Source of the DNA: Neisseria mucosa
GTDB taxonomy: Bacteria > Pseudomonadota > Gammaproteobacteria > Burkholderiales > Neisseriaceae
DNA: 64,000 bases
NCBI GenBank assembly: GCA_003028315.1
Contig: CP028150.1
Location: 1,116,001-1,180,000 of the forward strand
Direction: 5' to 3'
Shown here: positions 49,801 to 60,083 of the stretch, piece after piece
How the letters are laid out: each line of letters starts with the position of its first letter
Numbering within the stretch: position 1 is the stretch's first letter
Program-made: the position numbers and the translations under genes
The notes under the pieces: generated by a model
What the model was told of the DNA's origin: nothing
Seen by the model: only the letters and a program-made list of their open reading frames with translations
Databases searched by the model: none

Positions 49801-51124
49801 CTATCAGGCGACTGGATTGTATGCGCCGACCAGCCGTTTCGGTTCGCCCGACGAATTGCGCGCCCTGATTAAAGCCGCCCACGACGAAGGCATCGGCGTC
49901 ATCCTCGACTGGGTGGTCGGACACTTCCCGACCGACGACCACGGGCTTGCCAAGTTTGACGGCACCGCGCTGTACGAACACGCCGACCCGCGCGAAGGCT
50001 ACCATCAAGACTGGAATACCCTGATTTACAACTTCGGCAGGAACGAAGTCAAAAACTTCCTGCAAGGCAATGCCCTGTATTGGATAGAGCGTTTCGGTTT
50101 CGACGGTATCCGCGTGGACGCCGTCGCTTCCATGATTTATCGCAACTACTCGCGCAAAGACGGCGAATGGATACCCAACCAATACGGCGGCCATGAAAAC
50201 CTCGAGGCCATCGCCTTCCTGCGCGATACCAACACCATGCTGAAAGAGGTCGTCCCGTCTGCCACCGAAATCGCCGAAGAATCCACCTCGTTCGCCAACG
50301 TAACCCGCCAAGAAGGCTTGAATTTCAGCTACAAATGGAACATGGGCTGGATGAACGACACCTTGCGCTACATGATGGAAGACCCCATCAACCGCAAATA
50401 CCACCACAACAAAATGACCTTCGGCATGATGTACCAATACAGCGAAAACTTCGTCCTGCCGCTCTCGCACGACGAAGTCGTACACGGCAAACGCTCGCTG
50501 CTCGGACGGATGCCCGGCGACTGCTGGCAGCAATTCGCCAACCTGCGCGCCTACTACGGCTTCATGTACGGTTTCCCCGGCAAAAAACTTTTGTTTATGG
50601 GCAACGAGTTCGCACAGGGCAGAGAGTGGAACTACAACGAAGGACTGGATTGGTTCCTGCTCGACCAAGAAGGCGGCTGGCACAAAGGCGTACAAAACTT
50701 CGTGCGCGATTTGAACCGCGTCTATAAAGACACCGCACCGCTTTACCAGCTCGACCAATGGCCGGAAGGCTTCGAATGGCTGGTCGCCGACGACGGCAAC
50801 AATTCCGTCTTCGTCTTCGAACGCCGCGACCGCGAAGGCAACCGCGTCATCGTCATCAGCAACTTCACGCCCGTCGTCCACGACAGCTACCGCTTCGGCG
50901 TGAACGAAGCCGGCGAATACCGTGAAATCCTCAATTCAGACGACCCCGGTTACAACGGCAGCGGCGTATCCGCCGGACAAACCCTGCAAACTGAAGAAAT
51001 CTGGTCGCACGGCAGACCCAACTCGCTCGCCGTCAAAGTACCGCCGCTGGCAACGGTTTACCTCTACAAAGCCGCCCAGCCGAGTGCAACGGACTCAGCC
51101 GATCAGGCAGAAGGCGAAGCGTAA
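46814..51124 (+). CDS. Fused 4-alpha-glucanotransferase / glycogen branching enzyme (MalQ-GlgB)
   Basis: One uninterrupted 1436-residue frame. Residues 1-700 are a full MalQ amylomaltase: nucleophile D451 (LRIDHVMALCR), acid/base E498 (VIGEDLGTVP) and D549 (VSTHDVAPLAGYW). Residues from about 707 to the end are a full GlgB, starting TVESLFLATHSDLFAYLGRH. It has the CBM48 region FAVWAPNAQRVSVIGEFNHW, nucleophile D1102 (GIRVDAVASMIY), acid/base E1155 (EIAEESTSF) and D1220 (PLSHDEVVHGKRSL). The joint is a short linker near KKNSRMKPYHELDQVERD. The pair would lengthen and rearrange alpha-1,4-glucans and add alpha-1,6 branches. No other glycogen gene is nearby. Confidence 0.93.
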   Translation: MSEHLEEQAAGLGIDLGFHDIGGIYHATKPEVLEGIIKALQQDGFSDGLYADTLVAHENGRESLRLPAEFHGAAEVCLEEEAGGRQVLVLSHGEDGALWVVLPALACGYYTLSAEVEGNVRKVRLVVAPQSVYQPKMLEHGLRMNGLTTHLYSLRSQRNWGIGDFTDLLDLMAFAADKQLDFVGINPLHALFSAKPAFASPYSPSSREWLNPIYLDVEKVGAFSYNEKLKNWLKQPNICQRIAALRITETVAYTAVWAFKRDALQRAFDAFENDGCEAAEQERAAFDAFVEERGWALEGFGLFEALDQYYNRSGEVGWLSWQAEFHDPHGEAVQRFAQGHRREIRFYMWLQWLCAEQLREVNEAAAARGVKLGIYGDLAVGVARGSADTWLNRADYCMDMAVGAPPDPFSPTGQNWDLPPLNPMMLKHTGYEKFVRLLRENMRLYGILRIDHVMALCRLWWVAGETADFGAYVHYDANVMFAILALESRRNQCVVIGEDLGTVPDQARYLLNRYQVFSYKVVYFSKGWHGFELPEEYPEQAITVVSTHDVAPLAGYWTGKDLDLMFRLGTIPDAETFQTTLEAREHDKADLFDKLKHAGCLPADAEMSSEIDETLLTALHRYAAMSRSKLYAVQLENLLGMSDNLNVPGVSEGYPNWARKMPVALEDFPHNRLMGGQLAMIGEVRMKKNSRMKPYHELDQVERDTVESLFLATHSDLFAYLGRHRLAEGDEVVRTLIPNAWGVDIVNRESGELITSSEKVDERGFFVAVLPEGAPDYALNVRYAEDAEPVREEDPYRFGSALKDMDSWLLAEGKHLRPYETLGAHFAEVDGVKGVSFAVWAPNAQRVSVIGEFNHWDGRRHVMRFHRDNGIWDIFIPAVKLNALYKFEIRDANGNVRQKTDPYAFGAELRPNTASVVRGLPEKVETPDFRARANAIDAPISIYEVHLGSWKRNPENNFWLTYEQLAKELVAYVKDMGFTHIEFLPVSEYPFDGSWGYQATGLYAPTSRFGSPDELRALIKAAHDEGIGVILDWVVGHFPTDDHGLAKFDGTALYEHADPREGYHQDWNTLIYNFGRNEVKNFLQGNALYWIERFGFDGIRVDAVASMIYRNYSRKDGEWIPNQYGGHENLEAIAFLRDTNTMLKEVVPSATEIAEESTSFANVTRQEGLNFSYKWNMGWMNDTLRYMMEDPINRKYHHNKMTFGMMYQYSENFVLPLSHDEVVHGKRSLLGRMPGDCWQQFANLRAYYGFMYGFPGKKLLFMGNEFAQGREWNYNEGLDWFLLDQEGGWHKGVQNFVRDLNRVYKDTAPLYQLDQWPEGFEWLVADDGNNSVFVFERRDREGNRVIVISNFTPVVHDSYRFGVNEAGEYREILNSDDPGYNGSGVSAGQTLQTEEIWSHGRPNSLAVKVPPLATVYLYKAAQPSATDSADQAEGEA

Positions 51125-51184
51125 GTTTGGGCTGAACTTGTTTTTGAACGTAGAAAGACAGGTTCAAACCAACCGCTTTGTCTG

Positions 51185-51222
51185 TTTCAGACGACCTTTT
51201 GAGATGAAGGGGTCGTCTGAAA
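51185..51222. terminator. DUS hairpin after malQ-glgB
   Basis: TTTCAGACGACCTTTT faces GGGGTCGTCTGAAA, 60 bases past the stop. Confidence 0.65.
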
Positions 51223-51311
51223 TTTTTCGGGATAGCGGATAAAGTTCGATATGCCTGATGACATTAGTTTTGACTGGTAAGAGACATTGTGTAAAGACAA
51301 ACGGATATAAC

Positions 51312-51358
51312 AAAAGGTCGTCTGAAAACCTGTATTTCAAGTTTTCAGACGACCTTTT
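51312..51358. terminator. DUS hairpin terminator after potF
   Basis: AAAAGGTCGTCTGAAAAC faces GTTTTCAGACGACCTTTT, 17 bases from the potF stop (minus strand). Confidence 0.8.
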
Positions 51359-51374
51359 GCTTATCTGTATCAAA

Positions 51375-52505
51375 TTATTTGCCGGCTTTCACACCCTGCC
51401 ATTGGCGGACCATGAATTTCAAAATGGTGGGCTGGATAGGGACCATGATGAAGCTGTTTTTCAAATCTTCGTCGCTCGGGAAAATGGTGTGGTCGTCCCT
51501 GAACTCGGCTTCCATCAATTCGCGTGCGGGTTTGCTGGAAGGGGCGTAGGTGACGAAATTGCCGTTTTTCGCGGCGACTTCGGGATCGAGAAAATCGTTG
51601 ATGTATTTGTGGGCGTTGGCGACGTTCTTCGCATCTTTCGGGATGACAAAAGAGTCCACCCAAATCCCCACGCCTTCTTTGGGCATCATGACGCGGATTT
51701 TTTCTTTGCCGCCCGCTTCTTCGGCACGCCGTCTGGCGATGTTCAAGTCGCCGCCGAAGCCGATGGTGACGCAAGTGTCGCCGCGCGCCAAGTCGTCGAT
51801 GAAGCCGGACGAGGTAAAGCGTTTGATATTGGGGCGGTTTTTCTTGAGCAGCTCGGTTGCCGCTTTGATGTCTTCGGTATCGTTGCTGTTGGGGTTTTTA
51901 CCCATGTAATTCAACACCATAGGATAAATTTCCGCCGCACTGTCCAAGTAGCTGATGCCGCATTGTTTGAGCTTGGATGTGTATTCGGGGTTGAACACCA
52001 AATCCCATTGGTTGTCCGGCAGTTTGTCCGTGCCTAAGGCTTTTTTCACACGCTCGGTATTGATGGCGAAGGTGTTGGTTCCCCAATAAAACGGAACGGC
52101 GTATTCGTGGCTCGGATCGACGCCTTCCATCAGTTTCATCAGTTCGGGATTGAGGTTTTTATAGTTGGGAATCAGGGATTTGTCGATTTTTTGATAAGCC
52201 CCAGCCTTAATCTGCCTGCCGACGAAGGTATTGGACGGGCCGACGATGTCGTAGCCTGATTTTCCGGTCAATACTTTACTTTCCAGCGTCTCATCGCTGT
52301 CGTACACGTCGTAAGTTACCTTGATACCGTTTTTCTTTTCAAAATCGGCGACGGTTTCGGGATCGACGTATTCCGACCAGTTGTAAATCCTCAATACATT
52401 TTGGTTTCCCGCCTGACCCGCTTTGTCGGAGGTATTTTTATCCGAACCTCCGCAGGCGGCGAGCATGACGGCGGTCAGGGCGATGAGTGGCAGATGTTTG
52501 GTCAT
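51375..52505 (-). CDS. potF: Putrescine/polyamine-binding periplasmic lipoprotein (PotF-like)
   Basis: Substrate-binding protein of a polyamine importer, 376 residues. The lipobox VMLAAC gives lipidated Cys18, so it is membrane-tethered, unlike soluble E. coli PotF. Mature phrases VLRIYNWSEYVDPETVADFE, VTYDVYDSDETLESKVLTGK and SGYDIVGPSNTFVGRQI are PotF-like; the aromatic/acidic residues there line the ligand pocket. I chose the ATG at 52505 because AAGGAATGATA precedes it. The matching PotGHI-type genes are at 5.2-8.2 kb. Putrescine rather than spermidine preference is inferred from PotF similarity. Confidence 0.9.
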   Translation of the reverse strand: MTKHLPLIALTAVMLAACGGSDKNTSDKAGQAGNQNVLRIYNWSEYVDPETVADFEKKNGIKVTYDVYDSDETLESKVLTGKSGYDIVGPSNTFVGRQIKAGAYQKIDKSLIPNYKNLNPELMKLMEGVDPSHEYAVPFYWGTNTFAINTERVKKALGTDKLPDNQWDLVFNPEYTSKLKQCGISYLDSAAEIYPMVLNYMGKNPNSNDTEDIKAATELLKKNRPNIKRFTSSGFIDDLARGDTCVTIGFGGDLNIARRRAEEAGGKEKIRVMMPKEGVGIWVDSFVIPKDAKNVANAHKYINDFLDPEVAAKNGNFVTYAPSSKPARELMEAEFRDDHTIFPSDEDLKNSFIMVPIQPTILKFMVRQWQGVKAGK

Positions 52506-52733
52506 TATCATTCCTTGCATATCAGGTGGAAGGGAAAGTAAGGGATTATAAATCAGGCACGCACTATCTGATAGCAATTTCCATTGGGGCGATAGTCGGA
52601 AGGTCGTCTGAAAGTCCCTGATTCAATAGCTAGAAACAAGGTTTTGCGGTAATATAGCACCCATTTTCTTTTCACAATTACATACGGCCGGGAAGGTCGT
52701 CTGAAACCTTTTTAGTAGAGACATCGAAACATC

Positions 52734-55358
<2,625 letters not shown>

Positions 55359-55815
55359 TAGGAGTATGTAGATGTTAAGAAGGTCGTCTGAAAATTTTTC
55401 AGACGACCTTCTTTGTACAGTCTGTGATACTCATTTTTACAATAGGTTGCAAAGGTCTCAGGCTGCTTTTTTGAGTTTATGGAAAGATAGATAAGCCCTC
55501 ACTGCATATCATAGGGACGCACTTTACACGTTGGTTTCAGGCAGTAAGAAGTGTTTAAAAGTAAACGAAAGGCTGTCTGAAACAAGGTTTTAGTTTTACG
55601 AAAACTGTCTTTTAGACAATCTTTGCAATCACAAAAAAATATTTTGTCATTTAGCCCGATTTAAAGTTCGGGGATGATAACCAAAGAAATTTGTATTGTT
55701 TTGATAGCTGAAGCTTTTAGATAACTTTAAAGGTCGTCTGAAAACTCAAAACAGAAAACCGCCAATCAAATAACCACGTGCGTGCTGCACACACACGGTG
55801 GGTTGGGTATACAGG
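55359..55815. other. Gap between alaS and the DUF262-HEPN island
   Basis: No gene seen. It holds a DUS hairpin (55377-55412), a variant DUS-like AGGCTGTCTGAAAC at 55571, a single DUS near 55731, a GTGCGTGCTGCACACACAC palindromic patch near 55780, and a tandem CTACGGCTTG pair just before the HEPN stop. Composition changes sharply to A+T-rich after 55830. Confidence 0.55.
55377..55412. terminator. DUS hairpin terminator after alaS
   Basis: AGAAGGTCGTCTGAAAA faces TTTTCAGACGACCTTCT, 19 bases past the alaS stop. Confidence 0.85.
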
Positions 55816-56469
55816 CTACGGCTTGCTACGGCTTGCTTGTTTTGAGTTTAAATAAGTTTTTGATGTAAGGAAATCGCAGACATTATCAATTGATTCTAGT
55901 AGGCAAGTCTTGGTTAAATTTGACACTTGTCGTAATTCTGCATTTAAAATTTCTCTACCCACATGATTAAATGTTTTTTCTCCATGAGCTAATATATTTC
56001 GTAAACTTTTTATTTTTAATAAACAAGATTTTTCTTTTGTAACTTGTTTAATAGAGTATTTCTTAAAAATTTCATTTATTTTTTTTCCATCAACATTTCC
56101 AGAAAATAGAGTTTTTTTTGCATAATATTCTTCAAACTTTGGGAAATACAAAGCACTTAGAGATAAATTACTTATTACATCGATATTTCTTTTGAAATCA
56201 TTTTCATTACTTAATTTGCTGAAGTGATAGTATAAAAAATTTTTCTGTAAGTTTTCATTTAATATACTAAAAGGATATAGCTGTAGTTCATCGTGGACTC
56301 TTATAATCAAGGAAGTTAGGGTCGATTCAACTATATTGTAAAGTATTAAAATAATGGAGGCTTTTAGAATTGGATTTCTTTGTGCAGAGTATTGCAGTTT
56401 TTCTGTGAAATCTAAAAATAACTCTAAGTCATCAAACTTACTTCTAAAGTCTTCCCGAAGTTGTAACAT
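55816..56469 (-). CDS. HEPN-domain protein, MAE_28990/MAE_18760-like
   Basis: 217-residue all-helical protein. The HEPN ribonuclease signature R-N-x3-H is in IKSLRNILAHGEKTFNH (Arg and His of the RNILAH motif). An N-terminal helical bundle (LEKLQYSAQRNPI-like, IILILYNIVESTLTSLI) is typical of MAE_28990-type HEPN proteins, which are described as partners of DUF262 (ParB-like) genes in predicted defence operons. It starts 36 bases after the DUF262 gene with AGAGG upstream. Very A+T-rich, unlike alaS. The role as an RNA-cutting effector is inference. Confidence 0.75.
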   Translation of the reverse strand: MLQLREDFRSKFDDLELFLDFTEKLQYSAQRNPILKASIILILYNIVESTLTSLIIRVHDELQLYPFSILNENLQKNFLYYHFSKLSNENDFKRNIDVISNLSLSALYFPKFEEYYAKKTLFSGNVDGKKINEIFKKYSIKQVTKEKSCLLKIKSLRNILAHGEKTFNHVGREILNAELRQVSNLTKTCLLESIDNVCDFLTSKTYLNSKQASRSKP

Positions 56470-56505
56470 AAAATAGCCTCTATTATTTATATTTATAGAT
56501 TTGAA

Positions 56506-57576
56506 CTATGAATTTAAAAGTTTTTCCTTAACAAAATTAATTCGTTGCAAAATTTTCTCTGGAACGTGGGTTTTGTACTTCCCAGAGGTAATTGCTTTAA
56601 ATTCCTTATTTTGAATCCAATTTTGTATATTTGATTTATTTACTTTTAAATTTGGCTTTTCTTTTAATGCCAAAAAAGTACCAACTGAAATTGCCTCAAA
56701 AAATACTCGTGAAACACCTTGATTTCTCTTTTTTGAAAAGCCATTTTCAAAATTTTCATTAACAAATTCTAAAACTTTTATCAATGAAGTATACTTCTCG
56801 TCAGCTTCTTCTGAGGTGAATGTGCTATTTTTGGCATTCATATATTCATCCAAATAAGCGCCAATACCTTGGTACTGAGTCTTATACTTTGGATAATTAT
56901 CAGCTAAAGCAAAAAACCTCAAAATTAATTCCTCATGTTCTTGTCTTTTTTCTACTACTTTTGATAAGGGAGCAAGTTTTTTTAATAACTCTAATTTTGC
57001 ACATTTATCATAAATAAAATCATTGAACTTACCCTTATAAATACCTTTCCGCTTTTCCATATTTAAAAGTAAATCGCTGCCACGATTAATTCTATCAAAT
57101 AAATCATTTTTTACAGTTTCACTGGTCTTATCTGATAAAACAATCATTCTTATAGGAGTATTGTTGATTTTTCTTTGTCTAGATATAGATAGATCTTGAA
57201 ATTTTAAATTATTAAGTAAGCTTAATTTATCTAAGCCCTCTAAAGTTAAATCACCACTTAAAAAAGCACTTAATGTACGAATACGTTGAGAACCATCAAC
57301 AATTTCCAGTCTTCCATCTTTATTTTCTGCGACGAAAATAATAGGAATAGGTAATCCTAAAATAATTGACTCTATCAATCTTGATTGTCGTGTTGTATCC
57401 CAGACAAATTCTCTTTGGTAATCTGGAACAAATAATTCATTATTTTCCTCTTCAAGGTTTTTCAAATACTTATTGACCATAATTTCGATTGTAAACTCAC
57501 GCGTATCGAAATCAACAGTTTTTTGCTGATCAATAATTTCTTTCTCGATTTTATCCATTTTATCCATTTTATCCAT
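56506..57576 (-). CDS. DUF262 (ParB/GmrSD-N-like) protein
   Basis: 356-residue protein. The N-terminal DUF262 domain shows FVPDYQREFVWDTTRQSRLIE, SIILGLPIPIIFVAENKDG and the signature VDGSQRIRTLSAFLSG, the family's DGxQRxxT motif for nucleotide hydrolysis or DNA cutting. The C-terminal half is helical, with no DUF1524 nuclease domain, so this is not a whole GmrSD type IV restriction enzyme. It pairs with the HEPN gene behind it. The start region encodes MDKMDKMDKIEKE, from three tandem 9-bp units; AGGA lies 8 bases before the first ATG. Strongly A+T-rich, suggesting transfer. Confidence 0.8.
   Translation of the reverse strand: MDKMDKMDKIEKEIIDQQKTVDFDTREFTIEIMVNKYLKNLEEENNELFVPDYQREFVWDTTRQSRLIESIILGLPIPIIFVAENKDGRLEIVDGSQRIRTLSAFLSGDLTLEGLDKLSLLNNLKFQDLSISRQRKINNTPIRMIVLSDKTSETVKNDLFDRINRGSDLLLNMEKRKGIYKGKFNDFIYDKCAKLELLKKLAPLSKVVEKRQEHEELILRFFALADNYPKYKTQYQGIGAYLDEYMNAKNSTFTSEEADEKYTSLIKVLEFVNENFENGFSKKRNQGVSRVFFEAISVGTFLALKEKPNLKVNKSNIQNWIQNKEFKAITSGKYKTHVPEKILQRINFVKEKLLNS
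57549..57576 (-). repeat. 9-bp tandem repeat at the DUF262 start
   Basis: Three copies of ATGGATAAA encode MDK-MDK-MDK, each with its own in-frame ATG. A change in copy number alters start spacing but not the frame. Confidence 0.8.
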
Positions 57577-57663
57577 ATGTTAATTCCTAATGATTTTTGA
57601 TAATACTTTTCAAATAATTGCCAGTATAACTTTTCTCGATTGTTGCTGCAATCTCAGGACTCC

Positions 57664-57796
57664 CTTAGGCAATAATCCTCCCACCACCATCTTCCCCTTC
57701 CAGCCCTAAGTCGACAATCCAATCGGCGGTTTTAATCACATCCAGATTATGCTCGATAATCACAATTTAGTTGCCTTTGCCTTTCAACAAGCCGTA
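57664..57796 (-). pseudogene. UvrA C-terminal relic
   Basis: On the minus strand the frame reads GLLKGKGN, a TAA, then IVIIEHNLDVIKTADWIVDL, GLEGEDGGG, RIIA and a stop. This is the UvrA C-terminal Walker-B/H-loop region (IEHNLDVIK-ADW-DLGPEGG-GG). Only about 44 codons survive, with one internal stop. An intact uvrA must be elsewhere; this fragment marks an old recombination or insertion end beside the DUF262-HEPN island. Confidence 0.85.
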
Positions 57797-58009
57797 GCCC
57801 GCACCCCTGTCAACCGCGTGCGTGGCTACGCCCCACACCCTACCTGCGGGTGACGCAAACCTTAAGATTGAGGTGTAGGATGTGTGCGGTACGCACGCAC
57901 GCGGTTTTTGTTGCTACCGAATGATTTCAAACCATGCCGTAATACGGTCGGCAGCAAACGCAGCTTGGTTCATAGTCCAATGAAATCCTCATATTACTTG
58001 TAATATCAA

Positions 58010-58041
58010 AGGCCGTCTGAAAAATAATTTTCAGACGGCCT
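58010..58041. terminator. Inverted pair of the other DUS dialect (AGGCCGTCTGAA)
   Basis: AGGCCGTCTGAA (58010-58021) faces TTCAGACGGCCT (58030-58041). It is the only inverted pair in the window that uses GGCC instead of GGTC, i.e. the AG-DUS dialect of other Neisseria species. Confidence 0.8.
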
Positions 58042-58050
58042 CTCTATCGA

Positions 58051-58094
58051 AAGCAGCCTGCACGTTCAAAAATCGAAGTGCAGGCTGCTTTTTG
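58051..58094. terminator. 13-bp hairpin with T-run before the methyltransferase gene
   Basis: AAGCAGCCTGCAC (58051-58063) pairs perfectly with GTGCAGGCTGCTT (58078-58090), then TTTTG. Each arm contains AAGCAGCCTGCA, which I recall as a DUS dialect of Kingella-like relatives. Confidence 0.7.
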
Positions 58095-58177
58095 TGATGA
58101 TTGGAAAAACGCACGCTATTTTTATACTGTATATTGTGCAGACACAATGCAAAACAACATTACCCAAAGGAATCCTT

Positions 58178-58786
58178 ATGTTTAAAACACTCAAAAGCAT
58201 TTGGCAGGGACTTACGCAAAAAGGCAAAATCTTCCCGCATCAGCTTGCATTCACGCTGCTGATTCCTTTGCGCAACTGGGCGCTTTCGCCGCAACAAATC
58301 GTACAACGGCTGCACCTTGCGCCGCACCACCGCATTTTTGAAGTAGGCTGCGGAGCTGGTTATTTCAGCCCGACACTGGCGCAATCAGTTCCGCAAGGAC
58401 GATTGGTAGCAGCGGATATACAGCCGGAAATGTTGGCTTATACCGAAAAACGTTTACGCCTTAGGCATATCGGCAACGTCGATTATTATCTGTGCGACGG
58501 CACGCATTTTGATTTTCCCGATCAATCGTTTGACCGCATTGTGCTGATTACCGTGTTGGGCGAAGTCGCCAACCAAGCCGAGTATTTGGCGGAGTTCCGC
58601 AGGCTGCTTCGTCCTGACGGGCTGCTGTCGGTTTCCGAAACGGCAGGCGACCCCGATAAACCGAGCCGCGCCGAATTACGCGAGTTGATGCGGCAAAACG
58701 GGTTTGAGACGGCGGATGAATATGGCAGCGAACGCAATTTTACTTTGAATTTCAAAGCAAGCAGCCGTCTGCTTCCGCCTAAATAA
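58178..58786 (+). CDS. Class I SAM-dependent methyltransferase
   Basis: 202-residue methyltransferase of unknown substrate. A short hydrophobic N-terminal stretch (FPHQLAFTLLIPLRNWALSP) precedes the Rossmann domain. SAM motif I is IFEVGCGAGYFSP (about residues 52-64), with the acidic residue of motif II in LVAADIQPEML. The later DQSFDRIVLITVLGEV and LRPDGLLSVSETAGDPD fit the UbiE/Methyltransf_11 group. I chose the ATG at 58178 because AAAGGAATCC precedes it. It lies beyond a junction with foreign DUS dialects, so it may have arrived by transfer. Confidence 0.82.
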   Translation: MFKTLKSIWQGLTQKGKIFPHQLAFTLLIPLRNWALSPQQIVQRLHLAPHHRIFEVGCGAGYFSPTLAQSVPQGRLVAADIQPEMLAYTEKRLRLRHIGNVDYYLCDGTHFDFPDQSFDRIVLITVLGEVANQAEYLAEFRRLLRPDGLLSVSETAGDPDKPSRAELRELMRQNGFETADEYGSERNFTLNFKASSRLLPPK

Positions 58787-58818
58787 AGGTCGTCTGAAAC
58801 AGGTTTCAGACGACCTTT
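58785..58818. terminator. DUS hairpin terminator after the methyltransferase gene
   Basis: AAAGGTCGTCTGAAAC faces GTTTCAGACGACCTTT, starting at the stop codon. Confidence 0.85.
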
Positions 58819-58961
58819 TATTGTAAAAATCTATAAATTTAATAGATAATAACTAATCTCATATTATCAAGCTAGAAAAGATAACCCGCTGATTAACTTG
58901 ATATTTGATATGGTTAAATTATGTTAACCAAAACATACGCTATCCAAACCTGATTTCACAG

Positions 58962-59002
58962 TTGATTTAAATCATAATATCTTGTGTCCAAATCTCTAAA
59001 AT
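58962..59002 (+). promoter_or_regulatory. FNR box and class II promoter of ubiUVT
   Basis: TTGATTTAAATCAT at 58962-58975 matches the FNR consensus TTGAT-N4-ATCAA at 9 of 10 positions. TAAAAT at 58997-59002 is a -10. Transcription would start near 59009, putting the box at about -41, the class II activation position. Translation starts at 59065. Confidence 0.75.
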
Positions 59003-59064
59003 ACCCGAAATCATACTAGATATTGATTTTCGAATAACAAACTGTAAGAGTCGAGGAACGCAAA

Positions 59065-60072
59065 ATGCCGAAAATCCCTGAGTTGGTTTGTCCCGCCGGT
59101 AATCTGCCCGCTTTGAAGACGGCGGTGGACAATGGCGCGGACACGGTTTATATGGGGCTGAAAGATGCGACAAATGCGCGCAATTTTCCGGGGCTGAATT
59201 TCGATATGAAATCGGCGCAGGAAGGGGTGGCTTACGCCCATGCGCGCGGCCGCAATGTGCTGATGGCCATCAATACTTTTGCCCAGGCGGGGCAAATCGA
59301 GCGGTGGCATCGGGCTGTCGATACGGCGGTGCAACTGGGTGCGGACGCGATAATCGTCGCCGACCCTGCGATTATGGCTTATGCCGCCGAGCGTCATCCT
59401 GATTTGAGGCTGCACATGTCGGTGCAGGGTTCGGCGACCAATTATGAAGCCATCAATATGATGAAGGAGCTGTTCGGCATCCGCCGTGCCGTGCTGCCGC
59501 GCGTTTTGACGGTCGATCAGGTCAAGCATGTGATTGACAATACGGATGTGGAAATCGAAGTGTTTGGTTTCGGCAGTTTGTGTGTGATGGTGGAAGGACG
59601 TTGCATTTTATCGAGCTATGCGACGGGCGAATCACCGAATATGCAAGGCGTGTGTTCGCCGGCGAAGGCCGTGCGCTGGGAGCAGTTGCCCGACCGCATG
59701 AACGTGCGGCTGAATCAGGTGCTAATCGACCAGTACAAACCGGACGAACCGGCAGGCTATCCGACCTTGTGCAAAGGCCGTTTTGAGGTAAACGACGAAA
59801 CCTATTACGCGCTGGAAGAGCCGACCAGCCTGAACGTTTTGGAAATGCTGCCCGAACTCATCAAAATCGGTGTGTCCGCCATCAAAATCGAAGGCCGCCA
59901 GCGCAGCCCGATGTACACGGCACAAGTAACCAAATCTCTGCGGCAGGCTTTGGACGCAGCCGCTGCCGATCCGGCGCATTTCAAAGTTAATCCGGTGTGG
60001 AACAATGCGCTGAGCAAGGTTTCGGAAGGGCATCAGACGACCTTGGGCGCATACAGTCGTCCGTGGAAATAA
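59065..60072 (+). CDS. ubiU: Ubiquinone biosynthesis protein UbiU (U32 family)
   Basis: Peptidase-U32-like subunit of the O2-independent ubiquinone hydroxylase, using prephenate-derived oxygen with UbiV and UbiT; 335 residues. The four [4Fe-4S] ligands are visible in FGSLCVMVEGRCILSSY, MQGVCSPAKAV and YPTLCKGRF. The U32 signature EVFGFGSLCVMVEGRC is clear. GAGGAA precedes the start. First gene of the ubiU-ubiV-ubiT operon; an FNR box lies upstream, so it should be induced without oxygen. Confidence 0.93.
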   Translation: MPKIPELVCPAGNLPALKTAVDNGADTVYMGLKDATNARNFPGLNFDMKSAQEGVAYAHARGRNVLMAINTFAQAGQIERWHRAVDTAVQLGADAIIVADPAIMAYAAERHPDLRLHMSVQGSATNYEAINMMKELFGIRRAVLPRVLTVDQVKHVIDNTDVEIEVFGFGSLCVMVEGRCILSSYATGESPNMQGVCSPAKAVRWEQLPDRMNVRLNQVLIDQYKPDEPAGYPTLCKGRFEVNDETYYALEEPTSLNVLEMLPELIKIGVSAIKIEGRQRSPMYTAQVTKSLRQALDAAAADPAHFKVNPVWNNALSKVSEGHQTTLGAYSRPWK

Positions 60073-60083
60073 GGGGGGAAAAA

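Larger units (their letters stand above)
57577..58177. other. Junction between the DUF262 island and the methyltransferase gene
   Basis: Apart from the uvrA relic and the two hairpins listed separately, no gene is seen. It includes GTGCGTGGCTACGCCCCACACCC-type repeats near 57815-57900 (given in parts) with a GTGCGGTACGCACGCAC palindromic patch, and ends with the methyltransferase promoter region. Confidence 0.6.

Noticed and set aside
49217..50881. 554-codon open frame on the minus strand
   Set aside because: It lies fully inside the GlgB half of the fusion gene, its translation is low-complexity and matches no family, and it is an antisense shadow of G+C-rich coding sequence.
55816..57576. 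DUF262-HEPN pair as a GmrSD type IV restriction system
   Set aside because: No DUF1524 HNH-type nuclease domain is present in either protein.
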